From Lentibacter sp. XHP0401 (lineage in GTDB: Bacteria; Pseudomonadota; Alphaproteobacteria; Rhodobacterales; Rhodobacteraceae): 64,000 bases of DNA. Of this stretch, positions 44,280-53,219 are shown piece by piece. The notes below the pieces were generated by a model that was given only the letters and a program-made list of their open reading frames with translations, ran no database searches and was not told the DNA's origin. The stretch is taken from the NCBI RefSeq assembly GCF_025751535.1, contig NZ_JAOWLC010000002.1, positions 1 to 64,000 on the forward strand, written 5' to 3'. The position numbers were made by a program, and so were the translations under genes. Position 1 is the first letter of the stretch. Each line of letters opens with the position of its first letter.

Positions 44280-44293
44280 TTGATTCAAGTTAA
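44280..44293 (+). promoter_or_regulatory. Crp/Fnr-type box upstream of the stress membrane protein
   Basis: TTGATTCAAGTTAA differs at one base from the box before phaC and has nearly the same distance to the next ATG: 61.5 bases from its centre to 44348. A start of transcription near 44328 is predicted if the box sits at -41.5. Confidence 0.5.
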
Positions 44294-44347
44294 TTCCAGA
44301 CGCATCGAGATCACGTAGAAAACCAGCGAACAGTATGGGATTTCATC

Positions 44348-44923
44348 ATGCCGATGCCTGAAGCCAAAACAAAAACCACCTATATCAATATTCCCGAGGC
44401 CGTCGGTGTCTTCGACAGTTTCGAAAGTCTTCAGGCCGCGATTTATGATCTGCGCATGGCGGGTTTCAACCGCTATGACATCAGCCTCTTGGGCGGCGCT
44501 GACGAGTTGAAAGAAAAGCTCGGCTCGGCCTATTGGCAAGCCTCCGAACTGGAAGACAACCCCGACGCTCCGCGCGCAGCATTCGTTTCCGAAGAAGCAA
44601 TTGGTGAATTGCAAGGGGCGGTTGCAGGCGGTTTCTTCTTCCTGGGTTCCTATATCGCGATGGCGGCGATGCTGACTCCAGTCAGCACGCTGGCGGCCTC
44701 AATTGCCGCGATTGCGATTGGTGGCAGCCCGGCTGCGGTGGTCGGCGCTTTGCTGGCCCGCCGGATCGGTCGGCATCACCAGGATTACTATGCCGACCAG
44801 ATCCGAAACGGCGGAATTCTCGTCTGGGTGCGAACGGCGGATAAGGCAAAAGAGAAACTTGCCACGAAAATCCTGAAAGGTCATTCCGGCAGAGACGTCC
44901 ATGTCCACGGCTGGAGCGAGTAG
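44348..44923 (+). CDS. General-stress-type membrane protein, 191 residues
   Basis: The N-terminal ~80 residues (AVGVFDSFESLQAAIYDLRMAGFNRYDISLLGG) resemble the GSP17M/YflT-like domain of general stress proteins. Two glycine/alanine-rich hydrophobic segments follow (GAVAGGFFFLGSYIAMAAMLTPVSTLAASIAAIAIGG), then a cytosolic tail ending HVHGWSE. It probably sits in the inner membrane; the activity is unknown. It follows a Crp/Fnr-type box and precedes the bacterioferritin-like gene by 31 bp. Confidence 0.75.
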   Translation: MPMPEAKTKTTYINIPEAVGVFDSFESLQAAIYDLRMAGFNRYDISLLGGADELKEKLGSAYWQASELEDNPDAPRAAFVSEEAIGELQGAVAGGFFFLGSYIAMAAMLTPVSTLAASIAAIAIGGSPAAVVGALLARRIGRHHQDYYADQIRNGGILVWVRTADKAKEKLATKILKGHSGRDVHVHGWSE

Positions 44924-44954
44924 CTCTAAATCCAAATTCGAGAAGGGAAAACAT

Positions 44955-45437
44955 ATGTCCGACAACGCCCAAACGCTTGAAAATCTTCAAAAAGCCATTT
45001 CCATGGAGCTCGCCGCCGTGAATCAGTACATGTTGCATGTGCTGACAACCGAAGATTGGGGTCTGGATAAACTGGCAACCAAGATGCGCGCTGAAATGCT
45101 GGAAGAGCTTGGCCACGCCGAAGAATACTCACGACGGTTAGTCTTTCTTGGAGGTACTCCCAAACTTCAGGCCGCGAAGGTGCCGGCTCGCGCGCAATCG
45201 CTGGAGGAAATGTTCAACAGCGATCTTGTTGATGAGAAGGAAGCGATCACTTTTTACACAATGGCCGCGCGGCAGGCCGGTGAGGCCGGTGATATCGGTA
45301 CCCGGAATTTGTTCGAGCGCACCGCTCTTGATGAAGAAGGCCATATGTCATGGCTTGAATTGCAACTGTCGCTCCTCAAGCGCATGGGCGAGTCGGCCTT
45401 TACGGCAATGCAGATCGGACAGCCGGTACCCGAATAG
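44955..45437 (+). CDS. Bacterioferritin-like diiron protein without the haem Met
   Basis: A 160-residue four-helix ferritin-like protein. All six ferroxidase ligands of bacterioferritin are at the same positions: Glu18, Glu51, His54, Glu94, Glu127 and His130. The haem-binding Met52 is replaced by Leu (EELGH), so it is probably haem-free. It may store iron or consume peroxide. GAAGGG precedes ATG 44955. Confidence 0.88.
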   Translation: MSDNAQTLENLQKAISMELAAVNQYMLHVLTTEDWGLDKLATKMRAEMLEELGHAEEYSRRLVFLGGTPKLQAAKVPARAQSLEEMFNSDLVDEKEAITFYTMAARQAGEAGDIGTRNLFERTALDEEGHMSWLELQLSLLKRMGESAFTAMQIGQPVPE

Positions 45438-45668
45438 CACTTAGTTGTAATCGACGGTTTCAGTCCTTGCAGCAACCGGGGCCCCGAGAAAGACCCTAGT
45501 CCGGCAATTCGCCAAAGGTCAGGTTTTCCGCGCAGCCGCTACGTGAAAGTATCGTTTCACGGCGCAAAACAAAGAGGTCAGATTGCCTCAGGTTAACTCG
45601 GCGACGCTGGGGATGTGGCATTCAAAGTTTTGAGAATCGTCCAAACCAAGAAAATGAAGGAGACCCAA
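45438..45668. promoter_or_regulatory. Intergenic region with an inverted repeat and a weak Crp/Fnr-like box
   Basis: CGTGAAA/TTTCACG (45542-45561, 6-base spacer) could be an operator or end the upstream transcript. TTGCCTCAGGTTAA at 45583-45596 resembles the boxes at 38647 and 44280 (it shares TTG, CA and GTTAA) and lies 79 bases before the lipoprotein ATG. No other gene is seen. Confidence 0.35.
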
Positions 45669-45824
45669 ATGTTCAGAACCTCGCAAATAGCACTCTTCGC
45701 AATGACCTTGGCGTTGCTTGGGTGTACAGAACCCGGGCAATACCCGATCAGTCACCAGGAATGCTCGGCCACTGATCCCGTGCATGAATTAGATGCAAAT
45801 GACTGCACAGTACCTGGTGTTTAG
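45669..45824 (+). CDS. Small 51-residue lipoprotein, copy 2
   Basis: ATG 45669 follows AAGGAG by 7 bases. The hydrophobic start and lipobox ALLGC place a lipidated Cys at residue 19. The mature sequence has CTEPGQYPISHQEC and ends LDANDCTVPGV. It is the same length as the gene at 33350-33505 and shares C-T-E-P-G-x-Y-P, Q-E-C, D-P-V and L-D-A-N-D-C. Function unknown; the conserved Cys pair after the anchor suggests a folded, disulfide-linked mini-domain. Confidence 0.83.
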   Translation: MFRTSQIALFAMTLALLGCTEPGQYPISHQECSATDPVHELDANDCTVPGV

Positions 45825-45929
45825 CAACATGGCCTGATCCAGCTGCATGCTTTCCGATAGCACACCGCTGGATCAGCGCTTTCCGGGTCAATGCCAAGAG
45901 AATGTCAGGGATATGACGGACATTGTGCC

Positions 45930-46343
45930 ATGAAAACAAGTCAGATCATGAGTAAGCCGGTCATCCATGTCAGCCCCGGGTCCTCAATCCTTTATGCAGC
46001 CGAACTGATGCGTGATGCGAATATCGGCCTTCTGCCGGTGGTTGAGAGCGGTCATGCGGTTGGGGTTCTGACTGATCGCGACATTATCGTCCGAATGCCG
46101 TCGGACCATTGTTGCGCCGATCTGCCGGTTCGCGCCGTCATGACCAAACACGCCTTTACTTGCCGCGACACCGATCCGGTCGAAACCGCAGCCGCTATCA
46201 TGGGGGATTTGCAGATCAGGCGGCTTCTGGTTCTGGACGTTGATGGCCAGATTGTCGGGGTGCTGTCGGTCGGCGACATTGCAAACGACGCTTCCGAGAG
46301 GATCGCTGGCGAAGTGTTGGGCGAGGTTGTGGAGGCGCGCTGA
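45930..46343 (+). CDS. Two-CBS-domain protein
   Basis: A 137-residue protein made of two CBS motifs (SKPVIHVSPGSSILYAAELMRDANIGLLPVV..GVLTDRDI and TKHAFTCRDTDPVETAAAIMGDLQIRRLLVL..GVLSVGDI). Such pairs bind adenine nucleotides such as AMP or ATP and sense energy state. ATG 45930 is taken, although the frame opens at 45891, because it begins at the domain (KTSQIM). It ends 2 bp from the convergent crp/fnr gene. Confidence 0.88.
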   Translation: MKTSQIMSKPVIHVSPGSSILYAAELMRDANIGLLPVVESGHAVGVLTDRDIIVRMPSDHCCADLPVRAVMTKHAFTCRDTDPVETAAAIMGDLQIRRLLVLDVDGQIVGVLSVGDIANDASERIAGEVLGEVVEAR

Positions 46344-46345
46344 AA

Positions 46346-47095
46346 TTATTGTCTCGTGACGATCTCTGAGCGAAGCTGTTCCAGATCGACATCGGCGATT
46401 TCAGCCAAGCCTTCCAGGTTGTTGATTGTAATGTGTGAATGCGCATCGGTGGTGATCAGGCCGTCGCGAGTGAACCGCCGCAACGTACGGCATACGTGCA
46501 CGTTGGTAAGACCCGTCAGCTCCCCCAATTGCTGTTGGTTCAACTTGGGGCCACGATTTGCACCGTCGCCTCTGGGCCAAGCATCAAGCCGCATCGACAG
46601 CTCGATCAAGAAACAGGCCAGACGCGTCGCCGCGCTGCCCTTTCCAAGCCTCAGCATGTGTTCAACCATTCTGGCCTGAGCCGCGCCCATACGATCGAGA
46701 AAATAGAACCTCAGGTCGTGCAGATGCTGCTCGGAAAGTTCCTTTGGCAACTCTTTGAACCTGGCAAAGCTCGATGCTTCCAGTGCCTCTATGGAAAATG
46801 GAGCGGTTAACCCGTCGCTCGCCGTGACATGGACCAGATCGTCGGGCAGCATCAGGTCTATGACCTGTGTTTCGCCATCGGTCATCGATTTCGACACGAT
46901 CAGCGCCCCTTGGATCAGGTAAATGAAGTAGCCCGCGTCGTCGCCTTCCTGCACGATCTGGCTGCCTGCCCGGGCATGGCCTGCGTATTTCGTGGCGAGA
47001 ATCGGGGCAAGGTCGACACTTTTGCGATGCGGCGTGGGATTGGCATTAAGCCCGACAGCCTTTGCCTTGTCGAATGCGTGAGTAGCAAGTTCCAT
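46346..47095 (-). CDS. Crp/Fnr-family transcription regulator without FNR cysteines
   Basis: A 249-residue regulator with an N-terminal cyclic-nucleotide-type beta barrel (GSQIVQEGDDAGYFIYLIQGALIVSK), a long dimer helix (DRMGAAQARMVEHMLRLG) and a C-terminal winged helix (LNQQQLGELTGLTNVHVCRTLRRF). The N-terminal Cys cluster of FNR is absent, so it is not a [4Fe-4S] oxygen sensor. The recognition helix has VHVCR instead of the E-x-x-S-R of FNR. GGAGACC sets ATG 47095. It may act on boxes in this block. Confidence 0.88.
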   Translation of the reverse strand: MELATHAFDKAKAVGLNANPTPHRKSVDLAPILATKYAGHARAGSQIVQEGDDAGYFIYLIQGALIVSKSMTDGETQVIDLMLPDDLVHVTASDGLTAPFSIEALEASSFARFKELPKELSEQHLHDLRFYFLDRMGAAQARMVEHMLRLGKGSAATRLACFLIELSMRLDAWPRGDGANRGPKLNQQQLGELTGLTNVHVCRTLRRFTRDGLITTDAHSHITINNLEGLAEIADVDLEQLRSEIVTRQ

Positions 47096-47221
47096 GACTG
47101 GTCTCCAATACAGGCGCCCGTAACAAATAGGGCCAATTTTCAATTACCCGCCCGGGGTTTGAGATTGGGCGGCGATATCAAAACGCTCAAAGTCAACATA
47201 GGGATCAGCGGGTGAATGAAA

Positions 47222-47235
47222 ATGACCCAAATCAA
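47222..47235. promoter_or_regulatory. Crp/Fnr-type box between the regulator and phasin genes
   Basis: ATGAC-CCAA-ATCAA fits the dyad TTGAT-N4-ATCAA with one complete half. It lies about 130-140 bp from both divergent starts (regulator 47095, phasin 47369), so it could serve either or give autoregulation. Confidence 0.4.
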
Positions 47236-47368
47236 TCTCTGGTTCCGTGTCGGCGAACCCCTGCCGGACCGACGCGGCAGGCATCTCATGTTATTGATCC
47301 GGATTAAAGCGGTGTGCGTTCATGCCTGTCATGCTTGGCGGACATAGTTCACCTCAGAGGATGAAGAC

Positions 47369-47800
47369 ATGGCAAGAACGAAAAAGACTCCCGCAACTCA
47401 AACAGATGGTATTGCGGCTTTTCAGGCACCTTTCCTTGCCGCCCCAGCGGGCGAGCATCTCGCGTTACATTTCTGGCAGGCGCAGGAAGGTATTCTGAAA
47501 GAGACTGAAGAGTTCATGACTAAATGGTTCAAACGTCGGCACAATGCGACGCGTTCAGCGTTGGAAACCTGCGCTGATGCCGAGGCCGCCACATCCCAAA
47601 ATTCGGCTTCCGTAGCGCAGGCGATTGCAACCTGGCAGTCACATTCCATGCAGCGGATCGCCGAGGATGCACAGGATTGCGCCGACATGATGTCGCGCTG
47701 TACCGCCCTGCTGTTGAACAATGAGGCCGAAGCCGCCGGAGAACTCATGGAAGATACTGTGAAATCGGCAGGCAAGGCCGCCGATGCAATGCCGGTGTGA
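47369..47800 (+). CDS. Phasin-like protein
   Basis: A 143-residue, mostly helical protein with an Ala-rich central part (LHFWQAQEGILKETEEFMTKWFKRRHNATRSALETC) and ALLLNNEAEAAGELMEDTVKSAGKAADAM, as in phasins that coat PHA granules. No signal peptide. GAGGATGAAGAC precedes the ATG. The phaC gene 9 kb away supports the call. Phasins are weakly conserved, so moderate certainty. Confidence 0.7.
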   Translation: MARTKKTPATQTDGIAAFQAPFLAAPAGEHLALHFWQAQEGILKETEEFMTKWFKRRHNATRSALETCADAEAATSQNSASVAQAIATWQSHSMQRIAEDAQDCADMMSRCTALLLNNEAEAAGELMEDTVKSAGKAADAMPV

Positions 47801-47847
47801 CCCCGAGTTCACTGGGTCGAAAATAACGCTCCGCGCGCGGCATAGTC

Positions 47848-47988
47848 ATGACCTGCCGCGCCATTCTTGACAGCGCCGCGGAGTGGTCGCTGGAGGTCGA
47901 AACGCTGGACGCGGCCGCGCTGCGCGAGGTTGCGAAGGGTCTGCGCCGTCCGGACGAGGGCATGCAGAAGGAGGCGGTGAATGAATGA
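47848..47988 (+). CDS. Possible 46-residue ORF overlapping the cbpA start
   Basis: ATG 47848 opens a frame of 46 residues (TCRAILDSAAEWSLEVETLD..REVAKGLRRPDEG) ending at TGA 47986-47988, overlapping cbpA by 8 bp. The sequence looks helical and amphipathic. The ribosome site is poor. It may be a real coupling ORF or a remnant of a longer gene. Confidence 0.3.
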   Translation: MTCRAILDSAAEWSLEVETLDAAALREVAKGLRRPDEGMQKEAVNE

Positions 47989-48910
47989 TGATCCCTACAA
48001 GGTGCTCGGGGTGGCGCGCGACGCGACGCAGGACGAGATCAAGAAAGCCTACCGCAAGCTGGCCAAGAAACTGCACCCCGATCTGCACCCCGGCGATAAG
48101 ACAAAAGAAGCCGAGTTCCAGAAGGTCGGTGCTGCCAACGACATTCTGGGCGATGTTGAAAAACGCCGCCGCTTCGACGCGGGTGAGCTCGGCGCGAGCG
48201 GGCAGGAACGGCCGGAGCGGCAGTACTACCGCCAGTATGCCGGGGCCGATCCGCAGCGCCGCTACGGTTCAACCGCCGGATATGGCGACTTTGAGGATGT
48301 CTCTGACATCTTTTCCGATCTCTTCGGTCAACGCGCACGGGGCGGAGCTGCGGGCCATGGCTATGCCACGCGCGGGGCGGATTTGCACTATCATCTCAAT
48401 GTGGATTTCATGCACGCCGCGACGGGCGCAAGACGCGCTGTGCCGCTGCCCGGCGGAAACACGATTGAGTTGACCATTCCCGCGGGTGTTAACGACGGCC
48501 AGATCCTACGCATTCGCGGCAAGGGTCAGCCGGGGTTTGGCGGCGGGCCCGCCGGTGACGCCTATGTGAATATTGGCGTGCGCCCGCATCCGTTCTTTAC
48601 CCGCGACGGCAGCGATATCGAGAACGAACTGCCGATCACCATCGACGAAGCAGTGCTGGGCGCCAAAGTCGAGGTGCCGACAATTTCGGGTCGCGTTTCG
48701 GTGACAGTTCCAAAGGGTGCCTCGTCCGGGCGGCGGCTGCGACTGATGGGTAGGGGAATCAAAACCGCAAATGGGGCGACGGGCGATCAGTATGTGCGCC
48801 CGAAAATCGTGCTGCCTGACGGCATCGATGCCGAAATGGAGAAACTGGCACAAGGCTGGCGCGACACCGCGTCCCATGATCCGCGCGAGAATCTGTGGAG
48901 GTCGACATGA
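47981..48910 (+). CDS. cbpA: DnaJ-class co-chaperone CbpA
   Basis: A 309-residue Hsp40 of the CbpA type that stimulates DnaK. The J-domain is residues 4-70 with HPD at 32-34; a short Gly-rich linker follows, and two C-terminal substrate domains (DLHYHLNVDFMHAATGARRAVPLPGG; IDEAVLGAKVEVPTISGRVSVTVPKG). There is no zinc finger, unlike DnaJ. It overlaps cbpM by ATGA, the usual pair. GGAGG precedes ATG 47981. Confidence 0.93.
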   Translation: MNDDPYKVLGVARDATQDEIKKAYRKLAKKLHPDLHPGDKTKEAEFQKVGAANDILGDVEKRRRFDAGELGASGQERPERQYYRQYAGADPQRRYGSTAGYGDFEDVSDIFSDLFGQRARGGAAGHGYATRGADLHYHLNVDFMHAATGARRAVPLPGGNTIELTIPAGVNDGQILRIRGKGQPGFGGGPAGDAYVNIGVRPHPFFTRDGSDIENELPITIDEAVLGAKVEVPTISGRVSVTVPKGASSGRRLRLMGRGIKTANGATGDQYVRPKIVLPDGIDAEMEKLAQGWRDTASHDPRENLWRST

Positions 48911-49368
48911 GACAGAACGAAAAACAGGTCGTGGCGACAGTGCATCGCTTGCAGTTGCGGGAATTACGTCTTTGGGTGCGCGAGGGGTGGATCAGGCCCG
49001 CCGCCGACGAGCGCGGCCCGATCTTCGATGAACTGGACGTGGCCCGCATCCGGTTGGTTTGCGACCTTAAAAAAGATTTGGCTCTACCCCAACACGCGAT
49101 GCCGGTGGTTCTGTCGCTGCTTGATCAGGTGCATGGGCTTCGCCGTGAGTTGCGCGACCTGGCCGAAGCGGTTGACCGGCAACCAGACGCCACCCGCAAG
49201 GCGATTATCAACACCTATCGAAGGCGCACCCCGCCACAGGGTTTAACAGCCTTCCGACGACAATGGACACATCATCACAAGCCACCCCCCGTTCGACGAA
49301 GCGGGGGGTGGCTTGTGTTTCTGCCATCGGTAGTTTCACGGCCCTCAGGCCCTGTTGACCGAGGTTAA
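48907..49368 (+). CDS. cbpM: Chaperone modulator CbpM with an extended C-terminus
   Basis: CbpM binds the CbpA J-domain and inhibits it. The first ~105 residues match the MerR-like family (LQLRELRLWVREGWIRPAADERGPIFDELDVARIRLVCDL, then LLDQVHGLRRELRDLAEAV). The usual length is about 100; here the frame runs to 153 and the last ~30 codons pass through a strong hairpin (49276-49317), so the extension may be a late readthrough product. The start overlaps the cbpA stop. Confidence 0.88.
   Translation: MRQNEKQVVATVHRLQLRELRLWVREGWIRPAADERGPIFDELDVARIRLVCDLKKDLALPQHAMPVVLSLLDQVHGLRRELRDLAEAVDRQPDATRKAIINTYRRRTPPQGLTAFRRQWTHHHKPPPVRRSGGWLVFLPSVVSRPSGPVDRG
49276..49322 (+). terminator. Strong stem-loop with 15-bp stem, likely terminator of the cbpA-cbpM operon
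   Basis: CACAAGCCACCCCCC (49276-49290) pairs perfectly with GGGGGGTGGCTTGTG (49303-49317) around a 12-base loop, and TTTCTG follows. The stem lies within the 3' part of the cbpM frame. The strength and the short T-run fit intrinsic termination in a GC-rich genome. Confidence 0.8.
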
Positions 49369-49493
49369 TGCTTTGGGTTGAGCGAGTCTCTATCCCAACT
49401 TCCATAACAATGTGGACGACGTGCCGTTTGGCAGCAATCCGGGTTTATTATCTGCCGCAGACCTGAACTCGCGGCCATCAATGGAGTTTCCTC

Positions 49494-50948
49494 ATGTCTT
49501 CCGAAAACACCAACGCGCCCGTGAGCGACTCTGAACAGGGCCTGACTTCGCGATTCCCAACCGCTTACACGATCCTGTTTTTTCTGATCATTTTCGTCGC
49601 GGCGCTGACCTGGATCATCCCCGCTGGCAGCTATGACCGCACCATGAGCGAAAGCGTGGGTCGCGAGATCGCCGTAGCTGGCACCTACCACTTAGTTGAG
49701 TCGAACCCGCAGGGCTTTGTCGAAATCATGCTGGCACCCATCGCCGGGTTCTATGACCCCGACAGCTATGTTGCGAACGCTATCGACGTTGCACTTTTCG
49801 TTCTGTTTCTCGGTGGGTTCCTTGGTGTCGTCAACGCCACCGGTTCGATTGATACCGGCGTCCGCACGGCGATGCGCAAACTCGAAGGGCGAGAGATCTG
49901 GATGATCCCGATCATGATGTCCCTTTTTGCAATAGGTGGCACGACATACGGCATGGCCGAGGAAACGCTGGCCTTTTATGCCATCTTGGTGCCGGTCATG
50001 ATCGCCGCAGGCTATGACGCGGTCACTGGGGTTGCGATCATCCTGATTGGCGCGGGTATCGGTGTGCTTGGGTCAACCATCAATCCCTTCGCGACCGTCA
50101 TCGCCGCGAATTCGGCGGATATTCCGTTTACAGACGGTATGGCGCTGCGGCTGGTCGTATTGCTAGGCGGACTGGCAATATGTGCTGCCTATGTCATGCG
50201 TTATGCCGCACGGGTCAAAGCCGACCCTTCGCGCTCTGTTGTGGCCAAACAGGCCGCAGCCCATCGCGAGTTTTTCCTGAAGGATAGCGATGCAGAACAA
50301 GAAGATGCCACGCTTAGCGGCACCCAGAAAATTGTTTTGATTGTCTTTGCGCTGACCTTTGGCGTGATGATCTGGGGCGTATCCTCGCAAGGCTGGTGGA
50401 TGGCGCGTATGGGCGCCCTGTTCTTTGGGTCAGCGATCATCATCGGTCTGATTGCCCGCATGGGCGAAAAGAAGCTAACCGGAAGTTTCGTCGACGGCGC
50501 CCGGGAATTGCTGGGCGTGGCGCTGATCATCGGTCTTGCCCGCGCGATCGTTGTGATCATGGATAACGGCCTGATTGCCGACACAATCCTGCACAGTGCC
50601 GAGCAATCACTTGGCGGCCTGCCCGAACTCGCGTTTATCAACCTGATGTTCTGGATCGAAGTCGGGATGAGCTTTTTCGTGCCATCCTCGTCCGGTCTTG
50701 CCGTCCTGTCGATGCCGATCCTCGCTCCGCTTGGCGATTTCGCAGGTGTAGGACGGGATCTTGTGGTCACGGCCTATCAATCGGCGAACGGGCTGGTGAA
50801 TCTCATCAACCCGACCTTTGCTGTGGTGATTGGAGGGCTGGCCGTCGGGCGCGTGTCTTATGACCGCTGGCTCGCCTTCATCTGGCCGCTGCTGCTGATC
50901 TTGATCGTGTTCATAAGTGCGGCACTCAGCATCGCGGCAATTCTCTAA
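49494..50948 (+). CDS. YfcC/DcuC-family carrier, probable arginine-ornithine transporter
   Basis: A 484-residue protein with about twelve hydrophobic segments; typical parts are [23 protein letters not shown] and [22 protein letters not shown]. It is not the classical ArcD family but the AbgT/DcuC-like YfcC group, members of which occur in arginine deiminase operons. It lies 20 bp before arcA, so import of arginine in exchange for ornithine is likely by context. TGGAG lies 9-13 bases before the ATG. Confidence 0.85.
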   Translation: MSSENTNAPVSDSEQGLTSRFPTAYTILFFLIIFVAALTWIIPAGSYDRTMSESVGREIAVAGTYHLVESNPQGFVEIMLAPIAGFYDPDSYVANAIDVALFVLFLGGFLGVVNATGSIDTGVRTAMRKLEGREIWMIPIMMSLFAIGGTTYGMAEETLAFYAILVPVMIAAGYDAVTGVAIILIGAGIGVLGSTINPFATVIAANSADIPFTDGMALRLVVLLGGLAICAAYVMRYAARVKADPSRSVVAKQAAAHREFFLKDSDAEQEDATLSGTQKIVLIVFALTFGVMIWGVSSQGWWMARMGALFFGSAIIIGLIARMGEKKLTGSFVDGARELLGVALIIGLARAIVVIMDNGLIADTILHSAEQSLGGLPELAFINLMFWIEVGMSFFVPSSSGLAVLSMPILAPLGDFAGVGRDLVVTAYQSANGLVNLINPTFAVVIGGLAVGRVSYDRWLAFIWPLLLILIVFISAALSIAAIL

Positions 50949-50968
50949 CAAGTAGTAGGAAAAATACC

Positions 50969-52198
50969 ATGACTGAACATACTCTCGGCGTCCATTCCGA
51001 AACCGGTAAACTTCGGCAGGTCATCGTCTGTCGCCCCGGTCTGGCGCATCGCCGCCTTACCCCTGCCAACTGTCAGGATCTGCTGTTTGACGACGTGTTC
51101 TGGGTCAAACAGGCGCAAAAGGACCATGACGTATTCTCAGGCCTGATGCGTGACGACGGTGTCGAAGTTCTGGATGTGAACGACCTGCTGGCCGAAACGC
51201 TGGAACTTGCGGAGGGCCGCGCATGGGTGCTGGATCAACTGATTACGCGCGATCAGATCGGCGTCGGCATGAGGGCCGAACTGCGCGCTTGGATGGACGA
51301 GTTGGCAAGCGCGGCGCTCGCGGACTATCTGTTGGGGGGTTTGGCGGTCGATGAGCTGCCTTTCAAACCAACAGGCCTGTTTGGCGGCTATCTCGGGCAT
51401 CACGGCTTTATCCTGCCGCCGCTGCCGAATGCGCTGTTTACCCGTGACAATTCTGCCTGGATTTACGGCGGTGTATCGGTCAACCCGATGCATTGGGCGG
51501 CCCGTCGTCCGGAGACGCTGTTGAATACCGCGATTTACAAGTTTCATCCGAAATTTGCTGGCAAGGCCACGATCCACTGGGGCGATCCGACCGTGGATCA
51601 CGGGCTGGCGACGCTCGAAGGCGGTGACATCATGCCGGTTGGCGATGGCACGGTTCTGGTTGGCATGGGCGAACGCTCATCGCCGCAGGGTATCGCCCAA
51701 TTGGCGGTCGCCTTGTTTGATACCGGCTCGGCGCAGCGGGTTCTGGCGTTCCAAATTCCGAAGTCCCGCGCCGCAATGCATCTTGATACGGTGTTCACGC
51801 TTTGCGGTGGCGATGTGGTGACGACCTTCAAGGAGGTCGCGGAAGAGCTGGTGTGTTACGACATTCGCCCCGGCGAGGGCGCGGCACCGCTCGACTTCCG
51901 ACACGACCCGCGTCCGATCTTCGACATCGTGGCCGAGGTACTTGGCTACAAGAAGCTCCAGATCGTCCCTACCGGCGGTAACACTGGCGAAGAACGCGCC
52001 CGCGAACAATGGAACGACGGCAACAACGTGCTGGCCCTGCGCCCCGGCGTGGTCATTGGCTATGACCGCAACGATGACACTAACGCGGCGCTGAAAGCCG
52101 CTGGCATCGAAGTGCTGGCGATGCCCGGTGCCGAGCTTGGCCGTGGTCGTGGCGGCGGCCACTGCATGAGTTGCCCGACAATCCGTGACGCTGTTTAA
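50969..52198 (+). CDS. arcA: Arginine deiminase
   Basis: Hydrolyses arginine to citrulline and ammonia, the first step of the ADI pathway. The 409 residues have [62 protein letters not shown], and the C-terminal nucleophile Cys399 in [18 protein letters not shown] lies upstream of the ATG. The next gene is 18 bp away. Confidence 0.96.
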   Translation: MTEHTLGVHSETGKLRQVIVCRPGLAHRRLTPANCQDLLFDDVFWVKQAQKDHDVFSGLMRDDGVEVLDVNDLLAETLELAEGRAWVLDQLITRDQIGVGMRAELRAWMDELASAALADYLLGGLAVDELPFKPTGLFGGYLGHHGFILPPLPNALFTRDNSAWIYGGVSVNPMHWAARRPETLLNTAIYKFHPKFAGKATIHWGDPTVDHGLATLEGGDIMPVGDGTVLVGMGERSSPQGIAQLAVALFDTGSAQRVLAFQIPKSRAAMHLDTVFTLCGGDVVTTFKEVAEELVCYDIRPGEGAAPLDFRHDPRPIFDIVAEVLGYKKLQIVPTGGNTGEERAREQWNDGNNVLALRPGVVIGYDRNDDTNAALKAAGIEVLAMPGAELGRGRGGGHCMSCPTIRDAV

Positions 52199-52216
52199 TT
52201 TGAAAGGAGAGCCGAC

Positions 52217-53218
52217 ATGGCTTTCAATCTGAAGAACCGACATTTCCTTACCCTACGTGACTACACGCCGCGTGAAATCGGGTTCCTGTTGAAGCTCGCC
52301 GCTGATCTGAAAACGGCGAAATATGCCGGGACCGAAGTTCCGCGCCTTCAGGGCAAGGATATAGCACTGATCTTTGAAAAGAACTCCACCCGCACGCGGG
52401 TCGGGTTTGAGGTCGCCGCCTACGATCAAGGCGCGCGCGTTACTTATCTTGGACCAACTGGAAGCCATATCGGCCATAAGGAATCGGTGAAAGACACGGC
52501 ACGGGTTCTGGGCCGGATCTATGACGCGATCGAATATCGCGGCTTTGGTCAGAAGGTCGTCCAACAGCTCGCTGACTACTCTGGCGTTCCGGTTTACAAT
52601 GGGCTGACGGATGAATTCCATCCGACTCAGATACTCGCCGACTTCCTAACTATGCAGGAACACGTGGAGAAACCGCTGCACGAAGTTGCCTATGCCTTCC
52701 TTGGCGATGCGGGCAACAACATGGGCGACAGTCTGCTGATTGGTGGAGCCAAGATGGGCATGGATGTGCGGCTTTGCGCTCCAAAAGCGTGCTGGCCGGA
52801 CGCGGCGATCCGGGAGGAAGCGCAGGCGATTGCGGATCAGACCGGCGCGCGGATCATGATCACCGAAGACGTGGACGCTGCTGTGAAGGGCGTCGATTTC
52901 GTCTATACCGATGTCTGGGTGTCGATGGGTGAGCCCAAGGAAAAATGGTCTGAGCGGATTAAGCTGCTGATGCCCTATCAGGTCAATGCCGACCTTATGG
53001 CAAAGACCAGCAACCCGCGCGCAAAGTTCATGCACTGCCTGCCAGCCTTCCACAACACCGAAACCAGCGTCGGGGCAGAGATGAAAGAGCACTTCGGTAT
53101 TGACTCGATGGAGGTTACCGAAGACGTGTTCGAAAGCGAAGCATCCATCGTCTTTGATCAGGCAGAAAACCGAATGCACACGATTAAGGCGGTTCTTGTC
53201 GCCACATTGGGGGCATAG
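52217..53218 (+). CDS. arcB: Ornithine carbamoyltransferase, catabolic
   Basis: Splits citrulline with phosphate to ornithine and carbamoyl-phosphate when acting catabolically. The 333 residues have the carbamoyl-phosphate motif [45 protein letters not shown]-like [16 protein letters not shown] and the ornithine loop [11 protein letters not shown]. The length and placement between arcA and arcC point to the catabolic form. AAAGGAGAG precedes the ATG. Confidence 0.95.
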   Translation: MAFNLKNRHFLTLRDYTPREIGFLLKLAADLKTAKYAGTEVPRLQGKDIALIFEKNSTRTRVGFEVAAYDQGARVTYLGPTGSHIGHKESVKDTARVLGRIYDAIEYRGFGQKVVQQLADYSGVPVYNGLTDEFHPTQILADFLTMQEHVEKPLHEVAYAFLGDAGNNMGDSLLIGGAKMGMDVRLCAPKACWPDAAIREEAQAIADQTGARIMITEDVDAAVKGVDFVYTDVWVSMGEPKEKWSERIKLLMPYQVNADLMAKTSNPRAKFMHCLPAFHNTETSVGAEMKEHFGIDSMEVTEDVFESEASIVFDQAENRMHTIKAVLVATLGA

Positions 53219-53219
53219 G

